A stretch of DNA of 64,000 bases, from the NCBI RefSeq assembly GCF_016894245.1, contig NZ_CP069792.1, forward strand, positions 1,860,001 through 1,924,000, given 5' to 3'. Positions 20,513-29,587 of this stretch are shown here, piece by piece. Both the position numbers and the translations under genes were made by a program. The notes beneath the pieces are model-generated. The model had not been told where the DNA came from, made no database searches, and saw only the letters and a list, made by a program, of their open reading frames with translations. The DNA comes from Corynebacterium kroppenstedtii. Lineage in GTDB: Bacteria; Actinomycetota; Actinomycetes; Mycobacteriales; Mycobacteriaceae. The number at the start of each line of letters is the position of its first letter. Positions within the stretch are counted from its first letter, which is position 1.

Positions 20513-21835
20513 TTAGTTCATCGCTTGCTGAGCAGTCTGAGCCCATTGCGCCCACTGCTCGGCTTGAGCTTTAAGGTCTGCAGCTTTCTTGCTGTTACCG
20601 GCTTTCTCGGCACTATCCGCTGCGGCCGAGAGTTCAGTGACCTTAGCCTCAAACTGGGCGACGCGAGCTTGACGTTCGGGGTCAGTCTTTCGCCATTGCT
20701 CATTCTCAACGTCATTGACCCGATTTTCCAGCGCGCGGATTTTATCCTCGAATTCCCGCACGCGGCCCCGGGGCACGTATCCGATGCTTTCCCATTGCGA
20801 TTGCAATTCCCGAAGGGCTTTCTTGGCAGCGTCCAAGTTCTCCTCAGGATTAATTTTGTCGCGGTATTGCGCTATGAGCTGGTCTTTCTTCTCGGCATTG
20901 GATTCATACTCTCGGTCTTTAGCCTCGTTAACAGCCTTCCGTGCCGAGAAGAAAGTGTCTTGGGCATGGCGGAAGCGTTTCCATAGCCTGTCATCGATAC
21001 CACGTGGAGCGCGGCCAGCAGCTTTCCACTCCGTCATGAGGTCGCGGAACTGATGTGCAGTTTCTCTCCACTCCGTCGAATCCTGGATTTTCTCCGCTCG
21101 TTCGCAGATATCTTCCTTGAGACGACGAGCCTCATCACGCTTCCGATCCAACTCGGCAAAATGTGCTCCGCGGCGCTGTGAAAACTGCTCACGGGCAGCA
21201 GAGAAACGCTTCCACAGGGCATCATCCGTTTTTCGGTCGATACCGTGGATGCTCTTCCACTCGTTCAGCATCTCGCGCAGGCGATCGCCGGATTCTTTCC
21301 ACTCCGTCGAATCCGAACCAATACTCTCGGCCTCTGCGATGAGTTTTTCACGCTGCGCAATCGCGTTCTCTCGGCGCTGAGCCTTCTCAGTTTCGGCTTG
21401 TTTAGCGATGGTGTAGCTGTCGTCGATAATCGAGGTGAGCTGGTCATTAAGACTATCGACATCGCCAAGCGCAGCTGATTCGGCGACTTTAGCTTGCAGT
21501 TCCTCGGCAGACTTGCGAGTATTGGCAGCCTCCTCGGGGTGCGTGTGGAGACGGACGCGGAGGATATCTGCCTCAGTTTGCAGGCTATCGAAGTGCTTAC
21601 CGAAGAAAGTGAAGCCCTCGCTCTTCGAGCCGGCTTTCCACTCACCGATAGCGCGCTCACCGTCGCGAGTGATTAACCAGACCGTTCCATCATCGTCGAT
21701 GCGCCCGTGGTCTTCGGGGTTGTTCGTCCGACGTGGCGGTGTCGTCGTTGCTGCATGGCCAGACATGGATGCCGGTGTGGGATGAGCGCCTCGGGGTCCA
21801 GGGGTAGGCGCTGAAGGGACCGAAGAAGTAGTCAT
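20513..21835 (-). CDS. DUF349 repeat protein
   Basis: The protein contains three copies of the DUF349 helical repeat, recognisable by the pattern (E/Q)W(K/E)xxGxxxRxxDDxLWKRF: one near EWKSIHGIDRKTDDALWKRF, one near EWKAAGRAPRGIDDRLWKRF and a degenerate one near QWESIGYVPRGRVREFEDKI. The rest is charged coiled coil with an Ala/Gln-rich end. The frame opens at a TTG (21892), but ATG 21835 (MTTSSVPSAP) with GAGGA ten bases upstream is the likely start, giving 440 residues. Members of the family are of unknown biochemical role. M. tuberculosis has a homologue at the same position (Rv2731). Confidence 0.88.
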   Translation of the reverse strand: MTTSSVPSAPTPGPRGAHPTPASMSGHAATTTPPRRTNNPEDHGRIDDDGTVWLITRDGERAIGEWKAGSKSEGFTFFGKHFDSLQTEADILRVRLHTHPEEAANTRKSAEELQAKVAESAALGDVDSLNDQLTSIIDDSYTIAKQAETEKAQRRENAIAQREKLIAEAESIGSDSTEWKESGDRLREMLNEWKSIHGIDRKTDDALWKRFSAAREQFSQRRGAHFAELDRKRDEARRLKEDICERAEKIQDSTEWRETAHQFRDLMTEWKAAGRAPRGIDDRLWKRFRHAQDTFFSARKAVNEAKDREYESNAEKKDQLIAQYRDKINPEENLDAAKKALRELQSQWESIGYVPRGRVREFEDKIRALENRVNDVENEQWRKTDPERQARVAQFEAKVTELSAAADSAEKAGNSKKAADLKAQAEQWAQWAQTAQQAMN

Positions 21836-21948
21836 GGGCCGGTGTTCCTCACTCTTTCTTTCTTTGCCGCGCGGCACGGCTGCCAAACACAATCCACTGT
21901 TTAGACTGCACGACTTCCCGCCGAGAGTCTACCCGTTAGGGTAGTGAT

Positions 21949-22776
21949 GTGATCGATTCTCACAAGGCTTCACCGGCTTCGCCGACCACACCGGTGACGT
22001 GTCGATGCCTAGATTCAACTGGTAGCTGCGGTGTAGAGCCTGAGATACGCCGCGAGCGCATCGTTGCGCTTCTGCCGCCTACTCCTTTGCTTCTCCCCGA
22101 AGCAACTGGTCACGCCCATTATCCGGCGCAACTCCGGAAAAAGATCGACCGGGCCCAGCAGTGGATACTACCCACGGACGATCACATCACTATTGGTTTC
22201 CACCCCGACGAGTCCATGGCTACACGTCATGTCGGTTCTCTTAAGGCATGGGGAATTGACGTGAATGTGGGGGCTGGGAAGTATTTACCTGATATCGTCC
22301 TGCGGGCCCTTCTTCGGCGGTGGGGTTACGACGGCGAGATCGTCAGCGTCGACGTTCACGACGTGCAGTTTCTCGCCGAGGATGGGACGCTGCTGGATGG
22401 GCCTCTTCTAATAGCCGCCGACGGGGGAGCGGGACTTCACCCCGACGCACCTTTGGGTGACGTGCCCGGAGCGTGGGCCCTCGAGGAGAAACTTCGGAGT
22501 TTTGTTATCGATCCCGCGGCTCAGGCGTCGGCACCATTGTTTGACGTGACTGCTGCAGAAAACTGTGGGATTGACCCGGAACCATGGATCGCGTGGGCTG
22601 ACTTTTGCCGAGCCCACCCTTCCAGTGTGAGTACCCTGTATCACTGGTCCTCCATCGATGACCGCGCCGATACCACCGCCGAGCAACAGGTTGGCCCACC
22701 CGCACAGGATGGGCCGCCTGCCTATGGAGGAATAGGTTTCCATTGTGGCGTATGGCAGCTCACCACCGTGATGTAG
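21949..22776 (+). CDS. LigB-like (class III extradiol dioxygenase superfamily) protein
   Basis: This 275-residue protein lies directly upstream of miaA. Segments such as [29 protein letters not shown] and [20 protein letters not shown] resemble the actinobacterial family annotated as class III extradiol dioxygenase subunit B-like, which includes Rv2728c next to miaA in M. tuberculosis. I cannot point to a complete metal-binding site, so enzymatic activity is doubtful. The GTG at 21949 is the only upstream start before the conserved part. The miaA start lies 14 bases after its stop, suggesting co-transcription. Confidence 0.7.
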   Translation: MIDSHKASPASPTTPVTCRCLDSTGSCGVEPEIRRERIVALLPPTPLLLPEATGHAHYPAQLRKKIDRAQQWILPTDDHITIGFHPDESMATRHVGSLKAWGIDVNVGAGKYLPDIVLRALLRRWGYDGEIVSVDVHDVQFLAEDGTLLDGPLLIAADGGAGLHPDAPLGDVPGAWALEEKLRSFVIDPAAQASAPLFDVTAAENCGIDPEPWIAWADFCRAHPSSVSTLYHWSSIDDRADTTAEQQVGPPAQDGPPAYGGIGFHCGVWQLTTVM

Positions 22777-22790
22777 AACAGGATGATAAC

Positions 22791-23711
22791 GTGCCCGCAT
22801 CTCTGCCTTTCCCCGTGGCCGTCGTCGGTCCCACCGCGTCGGGCAAGTCGGCATTGGGCCTTGCGCTCGCGCACCGCTATGACGGAGAGATCGTCAACGT
22901 CGATTCCATGCAGCTTTATCGGGGGATGGATATCGGTACGGCAAAGTTGACGCCTGAAGAGCGCGAGGGCATCCCGCATCATCAGCTCGACAAACTTGAT
23001 GTCACCCAGCGGTCGAGCGTCGCGAAATACCAACAATCCGCCGTCGACGATGTTGAAAACATCCGTTCACGAGGGAAAACACCAATTTTGGTGGGTGGCT
23101 CCATGCTGTATGTCCAGTCGCTCGTCGATGATTGGCAGTTCCCACCCACCGATCCTGCAGTTCGGGCCAAATGGCAACAGCGCCTCGACGAGATAGGTGT
23201 TCAGCAGTTGCACAAGGAACTTGCTGCTATTGACCCAGCGGCTGCCGGCATTATCGAAGTCAATGATCCGCGTCGGACTGTCCGCGCCCTGGAAGTCATC
23301 GAATTAACAGGGAAGCCTTTCGCGGCCTCACAGCCACCCATCAACGCACCAGCCCGATGGGGAACACTCATCATCGGATTACAAACATCATCAGAATGGT
23401 TGAACCCGCGAATAGAATTACGCACCCACACCATGTTTGACCGAGGCCTTATTGACGAAGTCGACGGCCTCACCCGGCACGGGCTCATTGCACAGTCCAC
23501 CGCCGGGCGAGCGATCGGATACTCCCAAGTACTTGCCATGCTGGCCGGCGACATAACAACCGATGAAGCCATATCGTCCACCATCACAGGGACCCGTCGC
23601 TATGTCAGACGACAGCGTTCGTGGTTCCGTCGCGACCCACGAACCCACTGGATCGACGCGGCAGGGGACACCGTCAGCGAAGCGACGTCGATCATCGACA
23701 ACCACGTCTAG
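22791..23711 (+). CDS. miaA: tRNA dimethylallyltransferase MiaA
   Basis: MiaA transfers a dimethylallyl group to A37 of tRNAs reading UNN codons. The P-loop GPTASGKS is at residues 13-20, followed by the [15 protein letters not shown] block and the R-x-x-R-x-L-E type segment ([16 protein letters not shown]). The frame is open further upstream to a TTG at 22743, but GTG 22791 with AGGA seven bases before it gives the normal length of 306 residues. dapF follows nine bases later. Confidence 0.95.
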   Translation: MPASLPFPVAVVGPTASGKSALGLALAHRYDGEIVNVDSMQLYRGMDIGTAKLTPEEREGIPHHQLDKLDVTQRSSVAKYQQSAVDDVENIRSRGKTPILVGGSMLYVQSLVDDWQFPPTDPAVRAKWQQRLDEIGVQQLHKELAAIDPAAAGIIEVNDPRRTVRALEVIELTGKPFAASQPPINAPARWGTLIIGLQTSSEWLNPRIELRTHTMFDRGLIDEVDGLTRHGLIAQSTAGRAIGYSQVLAMLAGDITTDEAISSTITGTRRYVRRQRSWFRRDPRTHWIDAAGDTVSEATSIIDNHV

Positions 23712-23720
23712 AATGGCCCC

Positions 23721-24701
23721 ATGCCCGAACAGACAACCCCCTTCAGTAAAGGCCACGGCACAGAGAATGATTTCATCCTCCTGCCAGACTTCGACGCCGA
23801 TATCGACCTCGACCCAGCACTCGTCCGGGTTTTATGTGATCGGCGCGGCGGGTTGGGTGCCGATGGTGTGATCCGCATTGCTCGCACCGAAGCTTTGATC
23901 GATAAAGGCATCATTGCACGAGAGGCTGTTGGTGAGTCCGGCGATGGGGCACCAGAAGATACACCCGAGTGGTTTATGGATTACCGCAATGCCGATGGGT
24001 CGATCGCTGAAATGTGTGGAAATGGCTCTCGCGTATTTGGGCACTATCTGTTCGCGCACAACCTCGTGAGCGATTCGCCCCATTTTTCGATTGGTACGCG
24101 AGCGGGAGTGAAGCGCTTGACCGTCGTCAATCCGGCACAAACGGCTGACTCATCAGCACGGATCGCCGTCGATATGGGACGTGTGGGCATTATTGGTCAG
24201 TCCGTAGCTGCATTTGATCGACAGAGGTTTGCCGGTGTGGGGATTGATGTAGGCAACCCCCACTTAGCGTGCGTTATTCCCGATCTTGACGACGCTGGTC
24301 TGCGCGAGCTTCCTCTTCACCTCAAGCCTGTTCTTGACGACGAGTTCTTCCCGCACGGAGCCAACGTCGAGCTTATTACTCCTCTTCACGCGGATGACAG
24401 TCGGGGTGGGGACGGCACAGTGTCGATGCGCGTCCATGAGCGCGGGTCGGGGGAGACCCGATCATGCGGGACGGGAACGGTCGCGGCAGCAGTAGCGGCC
24501 TTGGCTGACCGAGGTCAGGTCGACGGCACGGTCCACGTCGTCGTTCCTGGTGGTGAGGTCACGGTGACTATCAAGGACGAGCAGGCCACCTTGGAAGGTC
24601 CGTCGGTAATTGTTGCGTCAGGAACAATTAATATCGACCAATTGCGTGAATATGCCTCGGCGCATTATGCGCCAGCATTGCGTGGAAAAGACGACCTATA
24701 G
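23721..24701 (+). CDS. dapF: Diaminopimelate epimerase
   Basis: DapF interconverts LL- and meso-diaminopimelate for lysine and peptidoglycan synthesis. The two catalytic cysteines are C99 in AEMCGNGSR and C249 in RSCGTGTVAAA. The protein is 326 residues, somewhat longer than the C. glutamicum enzyme; part of the extra length is an acidic insert at about 65-85. It begins at ATG 23721, nine bases after miaA. Its 3' end overlaps the convergent minus-strand gene by 37 bases. Confidence 0.96.
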   Translation: MPEQTTPFSKGHGTENDFILLPDFDADIDLDPALVRVLCDRRGGLGADGVIRIARTEALIDKGIIAREAVGESGDGAPEDTPEWFMDYRNADGSIAEMCGNGSRVFGHYLFAHNLVSDSPHFSIGTRAGVKRLTVVNPAQTADSSARIAVDMGRVGIIGQSVAAFDRQRFAGVGIDVGNPHLACVIPDLDDAGLRELPLHLKPVLDDEFFPHGANVELITPLHADDSRGGDGTVSMRVHERGSGETRSCGTGTVAAAVAALADRGQVDGTVHVVVPGGEVTVTIKDEQATLEGPSVIVASGTINIDQLREYASAHYAPALRGKDDL

Positions 24702-25330
24702 CTAGAAGCCCCGGGAGTCCATCCATATGTGGACGGGCTAGTACGTGTCTGGCTTTCAGGAGACCGTACCACCGGGCTGTCGACTTGGCTAGCGTACTGT
24801 CGAGCCCCAACCCACGCTTCTTGTAGTTCGCGCGCCATCTCATCTGTTGCTGAGAGGATGTGCTCTAGCATGTGAATGGTGCGTGCGTGGGTAACGACAC
24901 CCTCAAGATCGTCGATAAACAATTCGCTCGACACTCTGGCTTTGTGAAATCGACTAATTATAGGATTCTCCTGGTGAGAATCATCCAAGAGCGCAAAATG
25001 TACGGATCGATCGGCAACAGCCTCGACTGATGTACCATGCTGAAATGCCTCCCACTGGTCCAGAACTGCAGTGATGTCTGCAGCTGACAATTCGATAGAC
25101 TGACGAACTTGTTCTTGTTCGGCGGAGAAAGTTGACGTTCGCGCGATAACGATAGCTACTACAGCGCACGCGAGGACCAGCCCAAATCCGAGCCAATGGA
25201 AAATGATGATCAAGCTCAGGGCGGTAACTATGAGGAGGGCACTCATGAGGATAAGACGCCATACATGGTCATCACGGTGATGTGATCCAAGCACCGGAGC
25301 ACCATCCTTGTCGGTAGGGGAGCTAATCAC
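24665..25330 (-). CDS. Conserved membrane protein of unknown function
   Basis: From the GTG at 25330 this is a 221-residue protein: a short polar N-terminus, two hydrophobic helices in tandem at about residues 26-65 (LILMSALLIVTALSLIIIF and the next segment), then a soluble helical domain. The frame is open further upstream but would run into the Gly/Cys tail of the preceding gene; GTG 25330 lies two bases after that gene's stop and has GGTGG about ten bases before it. The pair is likely one transcription unit. The 3' end overlaps dapF by 37 bases. I recognise no family by motif. Confidence 0.7.
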   Translation of the reverse strand: MISSPTDKDGAPVLGSHHRDDHVWRLILMSALLIVTALSLIIIFHWLGFGLVLACAVVAIVIARTSTFSAEQEQVRQSIELSAADITAVLDQWEAFQHGTSVEAVADRSVHFALLDDSHQENPIISRFHKARVSSELFIDDLEGVVTHARTIHMLEHILSATDEMARELQEAWVGARQYASQVDSPVVRSPESQTRTSPSTYGWTPGASSYRSSFPRNAGA

Positions 25331-25332
25331 TT

Positions 25333-26145
25333 TTAATGGCCACCACATCCGCAGCCACCGCAGCCGCATCCGCCCCCTCCACCACAGCATCCGCCAGCGT
25401 TGGTGTCAGACGCTACGGAGGCAGTAAACAGCACTCGACCAGCGACGATATTTCCTCGAGTGATGTTGTTGGCGGCGGTTTCAGGGAGGCACAGATCGAT
25501 AGGGAAAGGTGCGTCTACATTAACGTGCCAGAACGATTCGCCCGTCAGCCCGTTCGTCCGTTTTTCTGCCGACTTTACGACGAGTGATACGTCTCCTGCA
25601 GCCGACGGCTCAGTATCGCCTGACCCCGCATTGACTACGGCTGCACCGTGCGAAATGACAAACCCAGTGGTTGCCCCGCCGGCATCAGAGAACGCTTTCT
25701 CGTCGGAGTAGACGTGGGTGTCAATGCCCAGGGCGGAGAGGTTAACCGTCCCCAATTGAGTTGGTTCATCAACCAGAAGCGGACCTTGGGCCAGGTTGGC
25801 AGCAATGTCACACACAATGTTGCCGTCGTCATCATGAACGCTGAGTAGCGCCAGGACGTCGGATAGCATCGAAATTTCCGCTTCGCATTCGGTCAATGCG
25901 TCAAAGCCGGCGTAAGCGGCATACGGCGGGGCAGCAAGGATGAATAGCTGTGCTCCGCTAACGTCATTAAACGCGAGCAATTGTCCACCTGATAGTTCAC
26001 CGGTGACCGACAAAGTGCCGGTTGAGTAGGCTTTTTCTAAAAGCTCTTGCCAGGGGACGCCCCCCATTCCGAGTGATGTGAGCCCCGTCGTGGTACGTGC
26101 TCCGGCAGTCGGGGAGTCAGCGGGGGTTTCGGTAGGTGTGCTCAT
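25333..26145 (-). CDS. Conserved protein with Gly/Cys-rich C-terminal tail, function unknown
   Basis: This 270-residue protein has no membrane segment or signal peptide. The bulk looks like a globular, beta-rich cytoplasmic domain with stretches such as GGQLLAFNDVSGAQLFILA and GDVSLVVKSAEKRTNG. The last 20 or so residues are almost only glycine and cysteine and end in histidine, with six cysteines in paired CC or CGC spacing; such tails usually bind metal. ATG 26145 starts it. It is the first gene of a two-gene minus-strand unit and is divergent from feoAB, so a link to iron is conceivable but unproven. Confidence 0.72.
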   Translation of the reverse strand: MSTPTETPADSPTAGARTTTGLTSLGMGGVPWQELLEKAYSTGTLSVTGELSGGQLLAFNDVSGAQLFILAAPPYAAYAGFDALTECEAEISMLSDVLALLSVHDDDGNIVCDIAANLAQGPLLVDEPTQLGTVNLSALGIDTHVYSDEKAFSDAGGATTGFVISHGAAVVNAGSGDTEPSAAGDVSLVVKSAEKRTNGLTGESFWHVNVDAPFPIDLCLPETAANNITRGNIVAGRVLFTASVASDTNAGGCCGGGGGCGCGGCGCGGH

Positions 26146-26303
26146 AGAAGTCGATTCTAGCTCCTTTATGAATTCAGTCGTTCACTGGTTTGTCCGCCGT
26201 GTTTGTTTGTTTCCCTTATTTTTTTGTTTATGCCCGTTTGTGTCGTGCTACCATGAAAACTGTTATAGGCCAAACGGAACCAAAATCCTGATAGACCTGG
26301 AAA

Positions 26304-26322
26304 TAAGTTAAGGAAAACCAGA
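26304..26322 (+). promoter_or_regulatory. Candidate DtxR box upstream of feoAB
   Basis: TAAGTTAAGGAAAACCAGA agrees with the DtxR consensus TWAGGTWAGSCTWACCTWA at 14 of 19 positions by my count, with the left half the better. It lies about 134 bases before the feoA start, within the 310-base divergent gap (26146-26455). Matches of this quality also occur by chance, so position is the main support. Confidence 0.35.
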
Positions 26323-26455
26323 CCGAGGACAACCACCCGCAGACCACCCCTCGGTGAGCCTTCCAGATGGCTCCCTCTCTCTGGCACGTATTGACGAGCG
26401 GTCACCGTGCATCGCGAAAGGTAATGCATGGTGCACCCCGATGAGGAGACCTGGA

Positions 26456-26740
26456 ATGGGAAAGATTTCCTTGAGTCGCTCGGACCGTCACGAAATTACT
26501 TCTTCGCCCGCCATGAGCACTCTTTACGACGTGCCCCCTGGACATTCCGCAACGATTGTGGGCTCGGACGTCGATGCTCTTTTTGCCCGTCGGCTCCGTG
26601 AACTGGGCTTGCGCGAGGGCACGACCGTCCACGTGGCTCAACACGCCGCAGGCGGAGGCCGAATCGTGAAGGTACATGACGCCAGATACGCGCTTGATGC
26701 TTTTACTCTCAAGCACATTGCCATCTCGACCTCGTCATAG
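26456..26740 (+). CDS. feoA: Ferrous iron transport protein FeoA
   Basis: FeoA is a small SH3-like cytoplasmic partner of the FeoB ferrous iron transporter. The conserved fold runs from about STLYDVPPGHSATIVG through RRLRELGLREGTTVHV to LKHIAIS. The reading frame opens at 26354, but ATG 26456 has a strong GAGGAG seven bases upstream and gives a 94-residue protein with a short polar leader; ATG 26513 would give the bare fold but lacks a ribosome binding site. feoB begins 42 bases later. Confidence 0.9.
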   Translation: MGKISLSRSDRHEITSSPAMSTLYDVPPGHSATIVGSDVDALFARRLRELGLREGTTVHVAQHAAGGGRIVKVHDARYALDAFTLKHIAISTSS

Positions 26741-26782
26741 AGGTCATCTCCCCATGACGGTAAGGGGATTTTCGGAGGAAAA

Positions 26783-28573
26783 ATGAATGACTCTTTAGGT
26801 CCTCAGATGGAGGGCGGTGTCGCAACGTCTAGCACGACGACGGCCACACCTACCAAGGACCTCACAACACAATTCGCCGACGCACCATCCTGTCACTGTG
26901 AAAGCCACGGAACGGCCATGGCGCCGAAGGGCTCACCGGTCATTGCGCTCGTCGGTGCGCCGAATGCCGGCAAGTCAACCTTGTTTAATGCCTTAACCGG
27001 TGCAAAAGCCAAAATGGGCAACTGGCCTGGAACGACCGTCGCAGTTTCTCGAGGTGCATGGAAAGTAAAGAAGGGTAAGCATAGCGCCGTCGATCACGAG
27101 GACACGTGCGAAGAGCATGCGGGTTCCAGTCAGATGGAGTCGACGGACGTATGCCCACACTGCTCCAGTGATCATGAGGAGTCGACGACAAGAGAACCGC
27201 AGGCGGGTGGACACCACTCCGAGATGCCACATGGATCGGGTGAAACGATCTATGACGTCATCGATTTTCCGGGTGCGTATTCTCTTGACCCCATGAGCCC
27301 AGATGAAGCTTTAACACGTGAGCTTCTTTTGGAACGTGACGTGGAGGAGCGGCCAGACTTGGTCATCGTCGTCGCAGATACCGCGACGATTTCACGTGGC
27401 CTTTATCTTGCAGCTCAAGTAGCTGAGCACCCTTATCGTATGGTGGTAGTTCTCACCAAGGGCGATGTTGCACTGAACCAGGGATTTGAAATTGACCCAG
27501 ATACGCTATCGCGGAAGCTTCAAGTTCCCGTCGTGGCGGTCGATCCGCGTAAACGTCGCGTAGGTGAGCTGGCGTCCGCAGTTGAAAAACAGTTACATAT
27601 GCCCGCGGATACCGTCCGACCGATGTGTTGCCAGCACATTCCCGATGAATTAGAGGGTCCGGATCGAGAGCTGGCCGTCTCTGACGCACGTTTCAGTTGG
27701 ATTGACAAAGCAGTCTCGAAGGCAACGATCCATAACGATCACACCCGCTCCGTCTCGGAAAAAATAGACCGGGTCGTTCTTAATCCCATCGCAGGGCCGC
27801 TTATTTTCCTCGCGGCGATGTGGTGCGTCTTCGAAATCACGACGACAGTAGCCGCGCCTCTCCAGGATTGGCTAGATAACCTGTTTAGCGGGCCTGTCAG
27901 TGATGGGGCGACATCCTTACTTCAGGCCTTAGGGCTTGACTATCCGTTTGTTCATGGGTTGATTGTCGACGGCCTTATCGGTGGCGTGGGAATGGTTCTG
28001 ACCTTCGCACCGCTGATGGCTTTAATGTTCTTATGCCTGGCTGTGTTGGAGGATTCCGGCTATATGGCCCGTGCCGCAGTAGTTGCTGATCGACTCATGC
28101 GAGCGATTGGACTGCCCGGTAAAGCGTTCATTCCGCTCATTGTGGGATTTGGATGCAACGTTCCGGCGATTTCTGCAACACGAGTCTTGGGCAATGCCCG
28201 CCAACGTATTTTGACTGCGCTGCTCGTGCCCTTTACGTCATGTTCCGCTCGTCTGACCGTGTACGTCATGCTGGCCGCTACTTTTTTCCCTCACAACAGC
28301 GGTTCTGTTGTGTTCGCAATGTACGTCATCTCTATCGCGTTGGTGGTGCTCACGGGTTTGTTGATTAAAAACACCTTGTGGCGACGTATGGGGTCGGAAC
28401 CGCTCGTTATTGACTTGCCGGTATATCAGTTGCCGGTGCCCCGGTTGGCGCTATCTGCCATGTGGATGCGTTTGAAAGGGTTCCTGCACACAGCTGGCGG
28501 GATCATCGTTGCGACGGTCCGTGGTGTGGCTGCTGCAGTCAACTCCCGTCGTTGGGGGCCACAGCTGGGGTGA
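26783..28573 (+). CDS. feoB: Ferrous iron transporter FeoB, N-terminal part (frameshifted)
   Basis: FeoB couples an N-terminal GTPase-like domain to a membrane channel for Fe2+. Here G1 is GAPNAGKST near residue 57, G3 lies in the VIDFPGAYSL region and the G4 is LTKGD (variant of NxxD). Between G1 and G3, residues about 98-150 form an insert with eight His and three Cys, and another CHCESH cluster precedes G1. Gate motif GFGCNVPA is present. At 28517-28520 the frame is lost: reading V-A-T-V continues as an unrelated tail to a TGA at 28571, while the true continuation (VVWLLQSTPVVGG) is in another frame. ATG 26783 has GGAGG four bases upstream. Confidence 0.9.
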   Translation: MNDSLGPQMEGGVATSSTTTATPTKDLTTQFADAPSCHCESHGTAMAPKGSPVIALVGAPNAGKSTLFNALTGAKAKMGNWPGTTVAVSRGAWKVKKGKHSAVDHEDTCEEHAGSSQMESTDVCPHCSSDHEESTTREPQAGGHHSEMPHGSGETIYDVIDFPGAYSLDPMSPDEALTRELLLERDVEERPDLVIVVADTATISRGLYLAAQVAEHPYRMVVVLTKGDVALNQGFEIDPDTLSRKLQVPVVAVDPRKRRVGELASAVEKQLHMPADTVRPMCCQHIPDELEGPDRELAVSDARFSWIDKAVSKATIHNDHTRSVSEKIDRVVLNPIAGPLIFLAAMWCVFEITTTVAAPLQDWLDNLFSGPVSDGATSLLQALGLDYPFVHGLIVDGLIGGVGMVLTFAPLMALMFLCLAVLEDSGYMARAAVVADRLMRAIGLPGKAFIPLIVGFGCNVPAISATRVLGNARQRILTALLVPFTSCSARLTVYVMLAATFFPHNSGSVVFAMYVISIALVVLTGLLIKNTLWRRMGSEPLVIDLPVYQLPVPRLALSAMWMRLKGFLHTAGGIIVATVRGVAAAVNSRRWGPQLG

Positions 28574-29015
28574 CGACGATCTAGATCCGCAGGATTCAGT
28601 CTATGGCGCGGTATCCCAAACAGTTGCACCTGTTTTTGCCCCGGCTGGCTTCGATTCCTGGTCGCTGTCGGGTCCATTGATTACGGGCTTCGTTGCCAAG
28701 GAAGCCGTGATTTCGTCGTGGGCCCAGACGTATGCCCTACAAGACCCGTCGGATGAAGATGCTGTGGACCAGGGACACTCTGCACTGGCTCAGGCCATCC
28801 GTCAGGACTTTAATCACTCATCAGGTGGTCACACGTACCCGGCAGTGTGGGCTTTCATGGTCTTCTTGCTGGCTTATACTCCATGCGTGGCTACACTGGC
28901 TGCCCAAAAGAGAGAAATTGGGTTGAAATGGACGTTGGTGGGGATAGCTATACAGCTGGCGGTGGCCTGGGCACTGGCCGTCGTCACTTTCCAGGTACTA
29001 CGTCTTTTCTTCTAG
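28509..29015 (+). CDS. feoB: Ferrous iron transporter FeoB, C-terminal part (after frameshift)
   Basis: This segment continues FeoB from VVWLLQSTPVVGG to the end, with the second gate-like motif GFVAKEAVISSW and the terminal helices (AYTPCVATLAAQKREIG). Removing one base at about 28520 (the second C of GTCC) joins it seamlessly to the N-terminal part and yields a full-length transporter of about 740 residues. The TTG at 28509 is only where this frame opens; I see no ribosome binding site, so independent translation is unlikely. Either the gene is inactivated in this strain or the base is a sequencing error. Confidence 0.85.
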   Translation: MRRSVVWLLQSTPVVGGHSWGDDDLDPQDSVYGAVSQTVAPVFAPAGFDSWSLSGPLITGFVAKEAVISSWAQTYALQDPSDEDAVDQGHSALAQAIRQDFNHSSGGHTYPAVWAFMVFLLAYTPCVATLAAQKREIGLKWTLVGIAIQLAVAWALAVVTFQVLRLFF

Positions 29016-29037
29016 ATCATTCCCCCGATATTGATTC

Positions 29038-29481
29038 GTGAAAGCAGTGATAGCAGTGCTGTTTCGTCGAGAACGAGATGTATCGCGCCACTTACCTCCA
29101 CGGGGTGAATCTTCCGGGCGTGCATCGGCATCGTCGGCTCCACAAGGTCCGCTCGCCATGGTTCGTGACGCCATTGCCTCTGGGGCTGTTGACCGGTCAC
29201 GGATCGCTGAAAACACGGGCTTGGCCCGGACCACCGTCGATGCTTCCATTGAGCACCTAGAACGCATGGGTTGGTTGACTAAAAAACCGTTGGGAACATC
29301 GTGCTCCGGCGGAGGATGCTCATCCTGCCCATTAGGCAAAGCCGATGGAGGGGCTGGATGTGGATCGCACATAGGCGGAACGGGACCGGTAGCGCTGGTC
29401 TTAACCCGCCGTCCACAGTGTTGGCCGGCTGTGTCCGCATCGGCTGTGCCTGAAGCCGCCAGCTCCGCGAGCCGGCACTAG
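29038..29481 (+). CDS. FeoC-like winged-helix protein with cysteine cluster
   Basis: This 147-residue protein follows feoB by 22 bases. Residues about 40-82 form a small winged-helix domain (MVRDAIASGAVDRSRIAENT to HLERMGWLTKKPLG). Immediately after comes a CX4CX2CX10C cluster, the arrangement seen in FeoC proteins that bind iron or an iron-sulfur cluster and modulate FeoB. It may act as a transcription factor or as a FeoB accessory protein. GTG 29038 is assumed as start; an internal ATG at 29158 begins right at the winged helix. The C-terminal 35 residues are Ala/Ser-rich and unremarkable. Confidence 0.72.
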   Translation: MKAVIAVLFRRERDVSRHLPPRGESSGRASASSAPQGPLAMVRDAIASGAVDRSRIAENTGLARTTVDASIEHLERMGWLTKKPLGTSCSGGGCSSCPLGKADGGAGCGSHIGGTGPVALVLTRRPQCWPAVSASAVPEAASSASRH

Positions 29482-29587
29482 CTTGAGCGCCGCACATCGT
29501 GTAGGAATCCCACCTACGCGCCACCGTTCATTAGCCTATAGCGAACGCACTACCGCGCGAGAGCTAGTCGTGAGACACTTGTGAACA

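Noticed and set aside
28500..28573. Programmed ribosomal frameshift in feoB
   Set aside because: No slippery heptamer, no downstream pseudoknot is evident and no FeoB is known to use one; mutation or sequencing error is simpler.
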